Origin: Henningerozyma blattae CBS 6284
Lineage: Eukaryota > Ascomycota > Saccharomycetes > Saccharomycetales > Saccharomycetaceae
Reading direction: 5' to 3'
Assembly (NCBI RefSeq): GCF_000315915.1
Contig: NC_020187.1
Span: 868,001 to 932,000 of the forward strand
Length of the DNA stretch: 64,000 nt
Of this stretch, positions 55,760 to 64,000 are shown one piece after another. The translations under genes and the position numbers were made by a program. Position 1 is the stretch's first letter. Every line of letters starts with the position of its first letter. The notes under the pieces are model-generated. The model was not told the origin of the DNA and did no database searches. It saw only the letters and a program-made list of their open reading frames with translations.

Positions 55760-56850
55760 TAAAATATACATATTGATCCCTTCTTTTATCACCCTCTTTA
55801 TTGCTATATTCTCTCAATACCATCCTCCTGTCTCACTGCCATCGCTCAACAGACCAGGCCTTCCTTTCTCATGCGCCTTTCATGGTAAGCAAACATCCTA
55901 TGGTCATTAGGAACTATCACGACAATTTGAAACATCATCTTGACCCAGTCAACATTCCTAAATGCAATGAATGACAAAGCTACATCGATTCCCATCGCCT
56001 CATCACTGTATCTGTACTACTTCAGAACCAGCCTCTTCTCGTGTTAACGAATTACTTCACCCCTGCTCCCGCCCCCGCCCCCCCGTTTTAGTAGCTTCAC
56101 CCACCATGAGCTCGTTGATACTATCCATGCCCTCGATTTTACTGTTCCTCTTTCAACCATTCTTGGCCTCAACAAGAGAATCATTACCTTACTGATCTCT
56201 CCAATCAAATTAATAAAGCATCCTATTGAAGGACCTCAACCCCTCAACCACAGTCACAGATACCACACCGTCATCTGCCCTGTCAACTAGCATGGTATAC
56301 AGTCTCAACCTCTCCTGATAAAGAACCAAACATTAGTATTCAACATATACTACACTGTGCCATTCACAACAGACCGTCGTCGTTTCTCCATTCCCTTAAT
56401 CGTTCCTGAAAAAGCTATCTTCCTCGACCCTAACCCCAGTCTTAACTCAACCCCTGAACAACTATCTACTTCCTCTCTCTAGACACTACAACAACTGACT
56501 TGCCTATCCATGTCTACTCTATTACTACCTCTTCTATAAAGCCCACTTCCTTCACTAATGAAGAGAGTAACCTAATCATACAATCCTATGCAAATAACTT
56601 ACACATCGCAGAAGCCCACCCGTCTCTGTCCAACCTGGTGACCTCGTCCTCATTGAAGACCAGATCCACCTCAATTCCCATAGTCGCTCCCCGTAAATCG
56701 ACACCCAAAATGGGAGAGTCCTTATAATATCCATAAGCGGCTAAAACACGTATTTCTCTAATCCGAATTAGATGGTTCCGTTCTTTCTCACCAGTTACCT
56801 CCATCCTTCCTCAATTCATCTCATACGTGGCAATTCGTGTTTATGTATTT
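55760..56850 (+). pseudogene. degenerate C-rich retroelement relic with integrase C-terminal similarity
   Basis: No intact ORF, but conserved-looking stretches appear across shifting frames. Near 56620-56690 one frame reads VQPGDLVLIEDQ, typical of the domain after the integrase core in Ty3/gypsy Pol, followed after a shift by HPKWESPYNIHKRLKHVF (GPY/F-like module) and then by LDGSVLSHQLPPSFL. An earlier frame from about 56082 to 56484 is open for about 130 codons with one stop. The base composition is C-rich on the plus strand, unlike the Ty3-like copy at 46.9-51.3 kb, so it is from another family. It ends at the solo LTR at 56851. Assignment rests on motif reading by eye. Confidence 0.5.
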
Positions 56851-56955
56851 TACTGGGGATTCAAGAAAGTTAGACATTGTTATACAGTGTTTAAGATGTA
56901 AAGACGATTACTTTATTTAGACATATATAGTAAATAATATAATCATATTCCAGCA
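56851..56955 (-). mobile_element. internally deleted solo LTR with perfect 5-base target duplication
   Basis: A 105-base unit with both ends of the short LTR family (minus strand TGCTGGAATATG ... CCCAGTA) but lacking about 110 central bases relative to the copy at 9100. It is flanked by TATTT at 56846-56850 and TATTT at 56956-56960. The duplication supports the ends assigned to this family, and shows that the short LTR integrates as a unit of its own. Confidence 0.8.
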
Positions 56956-56960
56956 TATTT

Positions 56961-57317
56961 TTAGTTTTAGAAATGATGTTTAAACTTAGTGATATAGTGA
57001 AATGTGGAATAAGGATTCACCATTAAACCTAAGAATAAAAAAAAGTTTCCAAAAATATTCTTCTTTAATTTTGAATTAGCTTTTTTCTACTGATGTAATA
57101 AGTTTCAAGAATTTAATTTTTAGTCAGACTATATATTTTTAGTCTGTAAGTATTTTTTTTGTGTTTAATACCGTAATCCGCATAGCTTAATGATGTATAT
57201 TAAATAATTCTAAATGTGGGATAGATTATATATAATATATGCTTTCAGAAGTTTTTTTACAAAAAAGTTCATCAATATCCTTTGTTGTTTAATCCAATTG
57301 CTAAGAAAATATACACC
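56961..57317. other. AT-rich spacer between LTR fragments
   Basis: About 360 bases, AT-rich with several T-runs and a TATATAATATA stretch near 57230. No ORF or RNA gene. Confidence 0.55.
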
Positions 57318-57351
57318 GTATAACAATGTCTAACTCTCTTGAATCCCAGTA
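57318..57351 (+). mobile_element. 3'-end fragment of a short-family LTR
   Basis: TATAACAATGTCTAACTCTC through CCCAGTA, identical to the terminal 30 or so bases of the short LTR, in plus orientation. It abuts the Ty1-like LTR that follows, whose first bases appear to be missing, so one probably inserted into or recombined with the other. Confidence 0.7.
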
Positions 57352-57968
57352 ATATTGTAGTATTGTCTATAATTAGACTGTAGATATCAGATATTGATAA
57401 AGCTTAATTAGTGTGTGTAAGTGGTTGTTCTTTGTAATAGGGTTAGCTAGTGACATTGGATCCAAGAAATTAATTCTTGGTTCTATGTCAACACTAACGT
57501 CTTCATTTCCATTTTGTTTGTGTCACCTCGTATTCAATTTTTACTCAATATTGACAATTCCATCATATTCTCTTACTGCTGTTACTGTTACTCAATTCCT
57601 TTATTTTAATTCAATATATTTTCTTTGCAGACTTTTATAACTCAACATTAAATATACCTCATTATTTCTTTACTTCCTATTTTGTGTAAATTATTATATT
57701 ATTCGTCTGTGTTGTTGTAGTTAAGCCCATAAAGACAAAAAGATGTGGCATAGTGATACTGTCAGTACACTGTGTCAAGGGTTAGGAGCTTACAAGCCCT
57801 AACTAAATCAGAAATGTTCGTGTCAACATATTGCGACGCGTAAACTCGCTTTTATATAAAGCGATACCCATGAGGCATCTATATAGAATTACACAGAATA
57901 AGATAAGTAAGTTATAGTAATAAGAGTTATAGTCATCTATAAAATACTAGCCAGATCACTATATAATA
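57352..57968 (+). mobile_element. Ty1-like 5' LTR with a long extra segment
   Basis: Shares both halves with the LTR at 43301-43680: GGATCCAAGAA and TTGGTTCTATGTCAACA on one side, GATACTGTCAGTACACTG, GACGCGTAAACTCGC and GCGATACCCATGAGGC on the other, ending CACTATATAATA. Between these halves it has about 220 extra bases (about 57498-57750, T-rich) replaced by about 15 in the other copy. A TATATAAAGCG box lies near 57855. It is followed by a leader and a gag-like start, so it is a 5' LTR of a truncated element. Confidence 0.7.
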
Positions 57969-58049
57969 AAAGATGTTGTAAAACCGTCTTAGCGCCGTCG
58001 CCTTTCACGTAATACTTACAAGAAATCAGTACAAGAGAAGCCTCGAGAG

Positions 58050-58256
58050 ATGACAGATCAGCCGACCACAGCTGAGAAACAACTATTCAGCAGGCGTGGA
58101 ACATCAACTGTAACCACTGAATCTTCACCCACTTCTGGTTCATCTCGGAAACCTATTAGTAAGAATGACACCCAGGTTTCAATGAGTGTACCGCATCTTG
58201 GAACTATGCACCCAGAACTGTCCAGCTCTAAAGAAGTATATAAGGAGCATGTATAG
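58050..58256 (+). pseudogene. truncated gag start of the Ty1-like element
   Basis: A 68-codon open frame begins 82 bases after the LTR end, where gag starts in Ty1-type elements. The product is polar and S/T/Q-rich (MTDQPTTAEKQLFSRRGTST), the composition of a Ty1-type Gag N-terminus, and it stops early at TAG (58254-58256). The element degenerates before tRNA-Tyr. No RT or integrase follows. Identification relies on position after the LTR and composition, not on a conserved motif. Confidence 0.5.
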
Positions 58257-58410
58257 ATCAATATACTATTATATACTATATAGAGAAGAACCAAGGGGAG
58301 ATACAATAATCTTGTGTAATACAACCTGTAACTACTGATCTCAGTACCATCCGAACTCTGAAACACCATCCTTGTCCTGTCAGTCTCATATTACAACAAA
58401 AGACAAGTTC

Positions 58411-58502
58411 CTCTCGGTAGCCAAGTTGGTTTAAGGCGCAAGACTGTAATTTGAAACAACAAGGAAATCTTGAGATCGGGCGTTCGACTCGCCCCCGGGA
58501 GA
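58411..58502 (+). tRNA. tY(GUA): tRNA-Tyr (anticodon GTA) with a 17-base intron
   Basis: Acceptor CTCTCGG/CCGGGAG with discriminator A, anticodon GTA at 58446-58448, and a T-arm with TTCGACT. An intron of 17 bases (58450-58466) follows one base after the anticodon, the canonical site; it is 14 in S. cerevisiae. Exons are identical or nearly so to yeast tRNA-Tyr. T-rich termination sequence (CTTTTATTTTTTG) follows. Truncated Ty1-like sequence lies immediately upstream. Confidence 0.97.
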
Positions 58503-58698
58503 CTTTTATTTTTTGTTTTTGGATCACATAGTGCGATATCAGGTGACAAAATTTTATCCGAATAACAAAATATATATATGGAAATATAATGAAATTTAGT
58601 ATCTAAAAATACATGTTTACTTCTCAGTTAATACCATTGATGATTCTCCTTTTGTAACGACAAACACATTTTTTTTTTTTTTTTACTTTTATACTTAA

Positions 58699-59667
58699 AT
58701 GAGTCAGGATTTATCATCAAGGCCAGCTACCGAATATAAACTATCCGTCACAAGTAAACCTGGTTCTCGAAGATCTTCATTCGTATCAAACAAAGATGGG
58801 ATTACTTTAGAAAGTAATACGAATAGAACTCATAACTTGGGTTCTAATACAGATGTAGTACTACAAAATAATGTTGTTCCCCAAATAAGAATATTAAATG
58901 AATCAATGATTACATTAGACTCCAATTTTCAAAGATTAAATTCTATTAATGAAAGTTTAGTCAGTTTCAATGAATCATTCGGATCTCTATTATACGGCCT
59001 CATGTGTAATGCTTGGTGTGTCGAATACCCTGAAAACCATTTTACAACTAATCATATTAAGGATGAATTAATGAAAATGAAAACATTATCTAATTTAAAG
59101 GAAAATAAAAATAATTTGAAAAGACAATTAGAAACATTACAAAATTCTGCTCAATTGAAAAGCAATAAACCTGTACTTCCAATTAATAACGTACCCTCGT
59201 CAAAGAAACAATTTATTCGTCCAGCTCTACCAAATAGAAATGTTTATAATTCAGCACAACTCACAAAATCAAATTTGAAATATTTAAATCGGAAAAATTC
59301 CAATTTTATAAGTACAAGTGATGTTGACGATGATATTAGTAGTGAAGCATCTTTTGTAATGAATCCATCAGGTAGAGACCCAAGTAACCGTATACAAAAA
59401 CCATTAAATCCTAATGCCAAATCAGATTTAAAATATAGAAGAAAATCTGTTCTTCATAGAGTACGTGATAGTTTAGCAAATGATGGTACCACTTATAACA
59501 ATACATTATCTGGTAAAGCTTCAAGAGTAACCAATCAACCAAACACAAAATCACATACTACAACTAGTAATAGACAAACTAGAATTAATAATCTATCGAA
59601 GAGTCGTACTGCTTGGACAAGACCAAAATCCAATAGTTCTCTAGATTCTAGGCCACCTTTTAGATAA
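58699..59667 (+). CDS. DAM1: Dam1, kinetochore DASH/Dam1 complex subunit
   Basis: A 322-residue protein (343 in S. cerevisiae). The N-terminus carries RPATEYKLSVTSKPGSRRSS, an Ipl1-type serine context. The conserved helical core at about 62-115 reads IRILNESMITLDSNFQRLN, SLVSFNESFGSLLYGLM and NAWCVEYPE. A basic, disordered C-terminal half has SSEASFVMNP and RRKSVLHRVRDSLA, and the protein ends RPPFR exactly like yeast Dam1. Dam1 is part of the microtubule-encircling complex that couples kinetochores to plus ends and is phosphorylated by Ipl1 (Aurora B). It is followed by SPT6, as at YGR113W-YGR116W. Confidence 0.97.
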   Translation: MSQDLSSRPATEYKLSVTSKPGSRRSSFVSNKDGITLESNTNRTHNLGSNTDVVLQNNVVPQIRILNESMITLDSNFQRLNSINESLVSFNESFGSLLYGLMCNAWCVEYPENHFTTNHIKDELMKMKTLSNLKENKNNLKRQLETLQNSAQLKSNKPVLPINNVPSSKKQFIRPALPNRNVYNSAQLTKSNLKYLNRKNSNFISTSDVDDDISSEASFVMNPSGRDPSNRIQKPLNPNAKSDLKYRRKSVLHRVRDSLANDGTTYNNTLSGKASRVTNQPNTKSHTTTSNRQTRINNLSKSRTAWTRPKSNSSLDSRPPFR

Positions 59668-60372
59668 CGTATTAATTTGTAGCTGAATAGTTCAAGTTCC
59701 ATTGTTCAATTTCAATTGACCGGATACAATAGCACAACTTTAACTGTAAGAACTCAAATTTTGAAAGCTCAATAGCTCCAGGTTAATGACGCTAACTAGA
59801 TTTTCGTTGATATTAAAGCACTACTTATTCTAAATGGTAAATATAATCCGCTATAGTATTAGAATGGAATACTAAAATCCAATAGAATTAGTAAACCTCT
59901 TCTTGAGATCTGAATAGAGATATGGTTGTATATAGTTGATAGTTACAGCCTAGTATACATGGTATTAATTCAGTTACACCCTTTTGGTACTTATTCCATC
60001 TACATCTATAGCCATTTCAGATTTTCATAAAATAGTCATATGTAGTTTATTTACTAATAATACAAAACTTTACTATAATATCTGCTAAAATAGTTGAATC
60101 ATTTTATACGAAAGCGCTCCAATTTCGGCTTCATTTCATAATTTGAAGGGCAGTTTAAAAAAATAAAAATTCAAATATTTTGAATTAAATTTTATCAAGA
60201 GTAATATATACGTGCATATTACATTTGAAAGGAAGATTATTACTAGTTTCTACCAATTTAATTGTTTTATATTTTTTTTTCTTTTTATATATTGTGATAA
60301 GAAATTAGGAGCCTATAGCTATTTGATTACAGCTATTCATACTACTTCAACAAAATATAATTACCCATTTTC
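59668..60372. other. DAM1-SPT6 spacer
   Basis: 705 bases between two plus-strand genes. Stop-rich and AT-rich; the 76-codon open frame overlapping the SPT6 start region is a shadow. In S. cerevisiae only dubious ORFs lie between the two genes. No RNA gene seen. Confidence 0.65.
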
Positions 60373-63300
60373 ATGTCAGATATTGAAAACGGTGATAGGA
60401 GCCATGCCCACCTTAAAGAAGAGAATTCTCAAACTGTGGTAAATGATGCCGATGACAGAATTCCAAGTTCAGAAGAAGAAGGTGAAGATGTTTTTGATTC
60501 TTCAGAAGAAGAACAAGATGAAGATGAAGAAGAAGAAAGAAGAATTAAAGAAGGCTTTATTGTAGACGATGAAGATGAACAAATTGCTTCCAGTGGGAAA
60601 AAGAAAAGAAAACATAAAAGAAGACCAAGATCAAGGGAGGATGAAGATGATAAACTATCGGAAGATGACTTAGATTTACTTATGGAAAACGCAGGTGTAA
60701 AGCGTACAAAAGAGCCTACTCCTTCTGGTAGATTAAAAAGATTAAAAAGGGCAGGCAGCGAAGATAGATCTATTGATGAAAATGAAATAAATCGTTCTTC
60801 ACAAAGAGCTGCTGCTACAGATGACAAGCTTGCAGATTTCTTTTCTGATGAAGAAGAGGAAGAAATTGAACATGACTCTAATCATGAAAGAGAAGCCAAT
60901 CGTTTTGACCAAAATAAACCTGAAAAATATGAACGATCTCATGGTGGAAACAAAACTGGTATTATGGACGAATTAGATGATTTCATTGAAGATGATGAAT
61001 TTTCTGACGAAGATGATGAAACCAGACAACAAAGATTGAAAGAAAGAAAAATGATGAGAGAACAACGAATGAAGCAACCAGTTCAAGTAACAGGCCTTTC
61101 ATCTGAAAAAATTGATGAAATGTACGACATTTTTGGTGATGGTCATGACTATGACTGGGCACTAGAAATTGAAAATGAAGAATTGGATGAAGATAACTTA
61201 GATAATGAAATGGAAGAAACAGAGGATGGGAAGACATCAAAGAAGAAAGTTACCCTACAGGATATTTATGATTTACAAGATTTAAAGAAGAACTTGATGA
61301 CAGAGGAGGATATGCTTATTAGAAAGGCCGATGTCCCAGAAAGATATCAAGAAATAAGATCTGGTATAAAAAACTATGGTCAAATGACTATAGAAGATCA
61401 AGAATTAGAAAAGAATTGGATAAGTGATAAAATTGCAGTGTCTAAGAATTTTGAGCCAACTTATGATTTAACTGAATTTAAAGAAGCTATTGGGAATGCT
61501 GTAAAATTTATTTCACAAGATAATTTGGAAGTTCCATTTATATACGCTTATCGTCGTAATTATATATCATCAAAAAATAAGGATGGGTTTGTCTTAAGTG
61601 AAGATGATCTATGGGATATTGTTTCATTGGATATTGAATTCCACAGTATTATTTCTAAAAGGGAATATGTCCATAATTTCTACAAAGAATTGAATGTTAA
61701 TGACTTAACAATCGATGAATATTTTAGAAATCAAAATACTGCCACAGTGGCAGAATTAAATTCTCTTCAAGATATTTATAATTATATTGAATTCAAATAC
61801 CCACAAGAAATCAATGAATTATTAATGAAAGAATCTAGCCAAGGTAAAAAACATTTGAAGAACTCTAGCTATGAGAAATTTAAATCTAGTCCATTATACG
61901 AGGTTATTAAGGAAGTTGGTATCACTGCCGATAAAATTGGTGAAAATATCAGTGCCCAACATCAAATTAATATACCAACAGATCATGATAGTAAAAAGCC
62001 CCAAGAAGTGGTTGAAGATATAATTAAAAATAATCCATCTGAATTACAAATATTTTCGAATAATACAAATTTGGCATTAGAAACTGTCCAGAAGTATTTC
62101 TCCTTAGAAATTTCAAAAAATACGAAGGTAAGAGATAAAGTGAGATCAGATTTTTACAAATTTTACTTAGCTGATGTGGTTTTAACGTCAAAAGGTAAAA
62201 GAGAAATCCAGAGAGGCTCATTATACGAAGATATTAAATATGCTATTAACAGGACACCAATGCACTTTAGACGCGATCCAGACATCTTTTTGCGTATGAT
62301 AGAAGCAGAATCATTGAATTTACTAAATGTTAAATTACATATCTCATCACAATCACAGTACATTGATCATTTATTTCAAACAGCACTAGAAACAACAAAT
62401 ACTTCTGAATTAGCAAACGAATGGAACAAATTTAGGAAAACTATTTTCAATCAAGCATTAGATACTATTTTCAATGATATTTCTCGTGAGATCAAAGAAG
62501 ATTTAGCAAAAACCTGTGAAAAACTTGTAGCAAAATCTGTACGCCATAAATTCATGACAAAATTAGATCAAGCACCATTTATTCCAAATTTAAAGGATCC
62601 AAAAATTCCAAGAGTATTAACTATTACCTGTGGTGAAGGTAGATTCGGCTCTGATGCTATTATTGCAGTATTTGTTAATCGTAAAACTGATTTTGTTAAA
62701 GACTTTAAGATTGTAGATAATCCATTTGATAGAACACATGCCGAAAAGTTCGAAAATACTTTAGATGATATTATCCAAAACTGTCAACCGAATGTAATTG
62801 GTATCAACGGACCAAATCCTAAAACACAAAGATTCTACAAAAAACTTCAAGAAGTAATTCATAAAAAGCAAATTGTTGATAGTAGGGGACATGCTGTACC
62901 AATTGTATATGTTGATGATGAAATTGCTGTACGTTATCAACATTCAGAAAGGGGTTCTCAGGAATTTCCAAACAAACCACCTTTGGTAAAATACTGTATT
63001 GCATTAGCCCGTTATATGCATTCCCCCTTATTAGAATATGCAAACTTAGATAAGGATGGGTTACTCTCCTTAACATTCCATCCTCACCAATCCTTACTTC
63101 CAAGAGAAGTTTTGAGAAAAACTTTAGAATCTGCATTTGTTGATATTGTCAATTTAGTTGGTGTCGAAGTAAACAAGGCTACGGACAACCCTTACTATGC
63201 CAGTACTTTGAAATATATATCAGGTTTTGGTCCTCGTAAAGCAATTGACTTTTTAGAATCACTTCAACGGTTAAACGAGCCACTTTTGGCACGTCAACAA

Positions 63301-64000
63301 TTAATCACTCATAATATTCTTCACAAGACTATATTTATGAACTCTGCTGGGTTTTTGTATATTTCTTGGAATGAAAAAAGACAAAAGTATGAAGATTTAG
63401 AGCACGATCAACTAGATAGTACTAGAATCCATCCCGAAGATTATCACTTAGCCACAAAGGTTGCTGCAGACGCTTTAGAATATGATCCTGATGCTATTGC
63501 TGAGAAAGAAGAGCAAGGTGCTATGAGTGAGTTTATAGAAATCTTAAGAGATGATCCAGATCGCCGAACCAAATTAGAATCTTTGAATTTGGAATCATAC
63601 GCTGAGGAACTAGAGAAGAATACAGGCCAAAGAAAGTTAAATAATTTGAACACAATTGTTCTAGAATTACTAGACGGGTTTGAAGAATTAAGAAATGATT
63701 TCCATCCGTTACACGATGATGAAATTTTCCAAAGTTTGACAGGTGAAACAGACAAAACATTTTTCAAGGGGTGTCTCGTTCCTGTTCGTGTTGAAAGATT
63801 TAGACATAATGATATCATTTGCATAACAAATTCTCAAGTTGAGTGTGTAGTGAATTCTCAAAGACATGCAGGCGCTCAATATAAACGTCCAGCTGGTGAA
63901 ATTTACGAAATAGGAAGAACTTATCCTGCTAAAGTTGTATACATAGATTATGAAAACATTCTTGCAGAAGTTTCTTTACTAGAGAATGATATTAAACACC
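60373..64000 (+). CDS. SPT6: Spt6 transcription elongation factor, C-terminus beyond the window
   Basis: An open frame starts at ATG 60373 ([18 protein letters not shown]) and runs to the right edge without a stop, about 1209 codons of an expected 1450. The first about 280 residues are highly acidic (long D/E runs). Then comes the Spt6 core: [15 protein letters not shown], helix-turn-helix, a YqgF-like domain with [20 protein letters not shown], a HhH region ([13 protein letters not shown]) and a region with [20 protein letters not shown] leading toward S1. The tandem SH2 domains lie beyond the edge. Spt6 is a histone chaperone travelling with RNA polymerase II, with Spn1 (Iws1). The position after DAM1 supports it. 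Confidence 0.97.
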   Translation, partial: MSDIENGDRSHAHLKEENSQTVVNDADDRIPSSEEEGEDVFDSSEEEQDEDEEEERRIKEGFIVDDEDEQIASSGKKKRKHKRRPRSREDEDDKLSEDDLDLLMENAGVKRTKEPTPSGRLKRLKRAGSEDRSIDENEINRSSQRAAATDDKLADFFSDEEEEEIEHDSNHEREANRFDQNKPEKYERSHGGNKTGIMDELDDFIEDDEFSDEDDETRQQRLKERKMMREQRMKQPVQVTGLSSEKIDEMYDIFGDGHDYDWALEIENEELDEDNLDNEMEETEDGKTSKKKVTLQDIYDLQDLKKNLMTEEDMLIRKADVPERYQEIRSGIKNYGQMTIEDQELEKNWISDKIAVSKNFEPTYDLTEFKEAIGNAVKFISQDNLEVPFIYAYRRNYISSKNKDGFVLSEDDLWDIVSLDIEFHSIISKREYVHNFYKELNVNDLTIDEYFRNQNTATVAELNSLQDIYNYIEFKYPQEINELLMKESSQGKKHLKNSSYEKFKSSPLYEVIKEVGITADKIGENISAQHQINIPTDHDSKKPQEVVEDIIKNNPSELQIFSNNTNLALETVQKYFSLEISKNTKVRDKVRSDFYKFYLADVVLTSKGKREIQRGSLYEDIKYAINRTPMHFRRDPDIFLRMIEAESLNLLNVKLHISSQSQYIDHLFQTALETTNTSELANEWNKFRKTIFNQALDTIFNDISREIKEDLAKTCEKLVAKSVRHKFMTKLDQAPFIPNLKDPKIPRVLTITCGEGRFGSDAIIAVFVNRKTDFVKDFKIVDNPFDRTHAEKFENTLDDIIQNCQPNVIGINGPNPKTQRFYKKLQEVIHKKQIVDSRGHAVPIVYVDDEIAVRYQHSERGSQEFPNKPPLVKYCIALARYMHSPLLEYANLDKDGLLSLTFHPHQSLLPREVLRKTLESAFVDIVNLVGVEVNKATDNPYYASTLKYISGFGPRKAIDFLESLQRLNEPLLARQQLITHNILHKTIFMNSAGFLYISWNEKRQKYEDLEHDQLDSTRIHPEDYHLATKVAADALEYDPDAIAEKEEQGAMSEFIEILRDDPDRRTKLESLNLESYAEELEKNTGQRKLNNLNTIVLELLDGFEELRNDFHPLHDDEIFQSLTGETDKTFFKGCLVPVRVERFRHNDIICITNSQVECVVNSQRHAGAQYKRPAGEIYEIGRTYPAKVVYIDYENILAEVSLLENDIKH

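Noticed and set aside
60429..60827. Minus-strand open frame opposite the SPT6 start
   Set aside because: A shadow of the acidic D/E-rich SPT6 N-terminus. It reads as serine-rich because GAA and GAT read backwards as TTC and ATC.
1..64000. CRISPR arrays, bacterial operons, rRNA genes, a mitochondrial origin
   Set aside because: No spaced identical repeats, ribosome-binding sites or rRNA-like sequence. Gene content is clearly nuclear budding yeast.

Overview
This is nuclear DNA of a budding yeast of the family Saccharomycetaceae. Nearly every long ORF is a clear orthologue of a Saccharomyces cerevisiae gene. Coding regions are almost all intron-free, intergenic DNA is strongly AT-rich, the tRNA genes are Saccharomyces-like (including the intron-bearing tRNA-Tyr), and the mobile DNA is LTR retrotransposons sitting beside tRNA genes. 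The genus cannot be fixed by eye. Gene order interleaves pairs of sister segments of S. cerevisiae (YMR with YML, YGL with YBR), as in an ancestral-like order, yet several expected neighbours are missing and gaps of 1.5-3.3 kb are common. I infer a post-genome-duplication species with different gene losses, but a non-duplicated species is not excluded.

Layout. 1-6.6 kb: LMO1 (cut by the left edge), MMM1 and SPO75, collinear with the YLL007C-YLL005C block. 6.6-9.5 kb: gene-poor, with LTR relics, a tRNA-Gln(CUG), a cluster of CACGTG palindromes and a solo LTR. 9.6-25.3 kb: an unidentified RRM protein, PPA2, CAC2 (one frameshift), CUE1, SAP30, TPS3/TSL1, TIF11 and a TALE homeobox gene (TOS8/CUP9). 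25.3-28.6 kb: long gene-free interval upstream of that homeobox gene. 28.6-43.2 kb: arrestin-like SPO23 candidate, SRM1, ENP1, USE1, LSG1 and ISW1; ENP1 and LSG1 have PAC/RRPE-type promoter motifs of the ribosome-biogenesis regulon. 43.2-58.6 kb: accessory, probably a rearrangement breakpoint. It holds Ty1-like LTRs, a 37-cysteine metallothionein-like gene with Ace1-type sites, a broken Ty3-like element with an assembly gap and chimeric LTRs, a tRNA-Ser/tRNA-Val tandem three bases apart, a GC-rich island, a DFG5-like GH76 gene with a new glycosylation-rich tail, a C-rich degenerate retroelement, further LTRs and tRNA-Tyr. 58.7-64 kb: DAM1 and SPT6 (cut by the right edge), as in YGR113W-YGR116W.

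The conserved genes are housekeeping: ER-mitochondria contact (MMM1), chromatin (CAC2, SAP30, ISW1, SPT6), trehalose synthesis (TPS3), translation and ribosome assembly (TIF11, ENP1, LSG1), Ran-dependent transport (SRM1), Golgi-ER fusion (USE1), ER quality control (CUE1) and the kinetochore (DAM1). The most unusual material is at 45-57 kb: the metallothionein-like protein, the Ty3-like element with its GCG-AGG-C heptamer and hybrid LTRs, the near-abutting tRNA pair, and the DFG5-like gene with a G-free repeated leader and no GPI signal.
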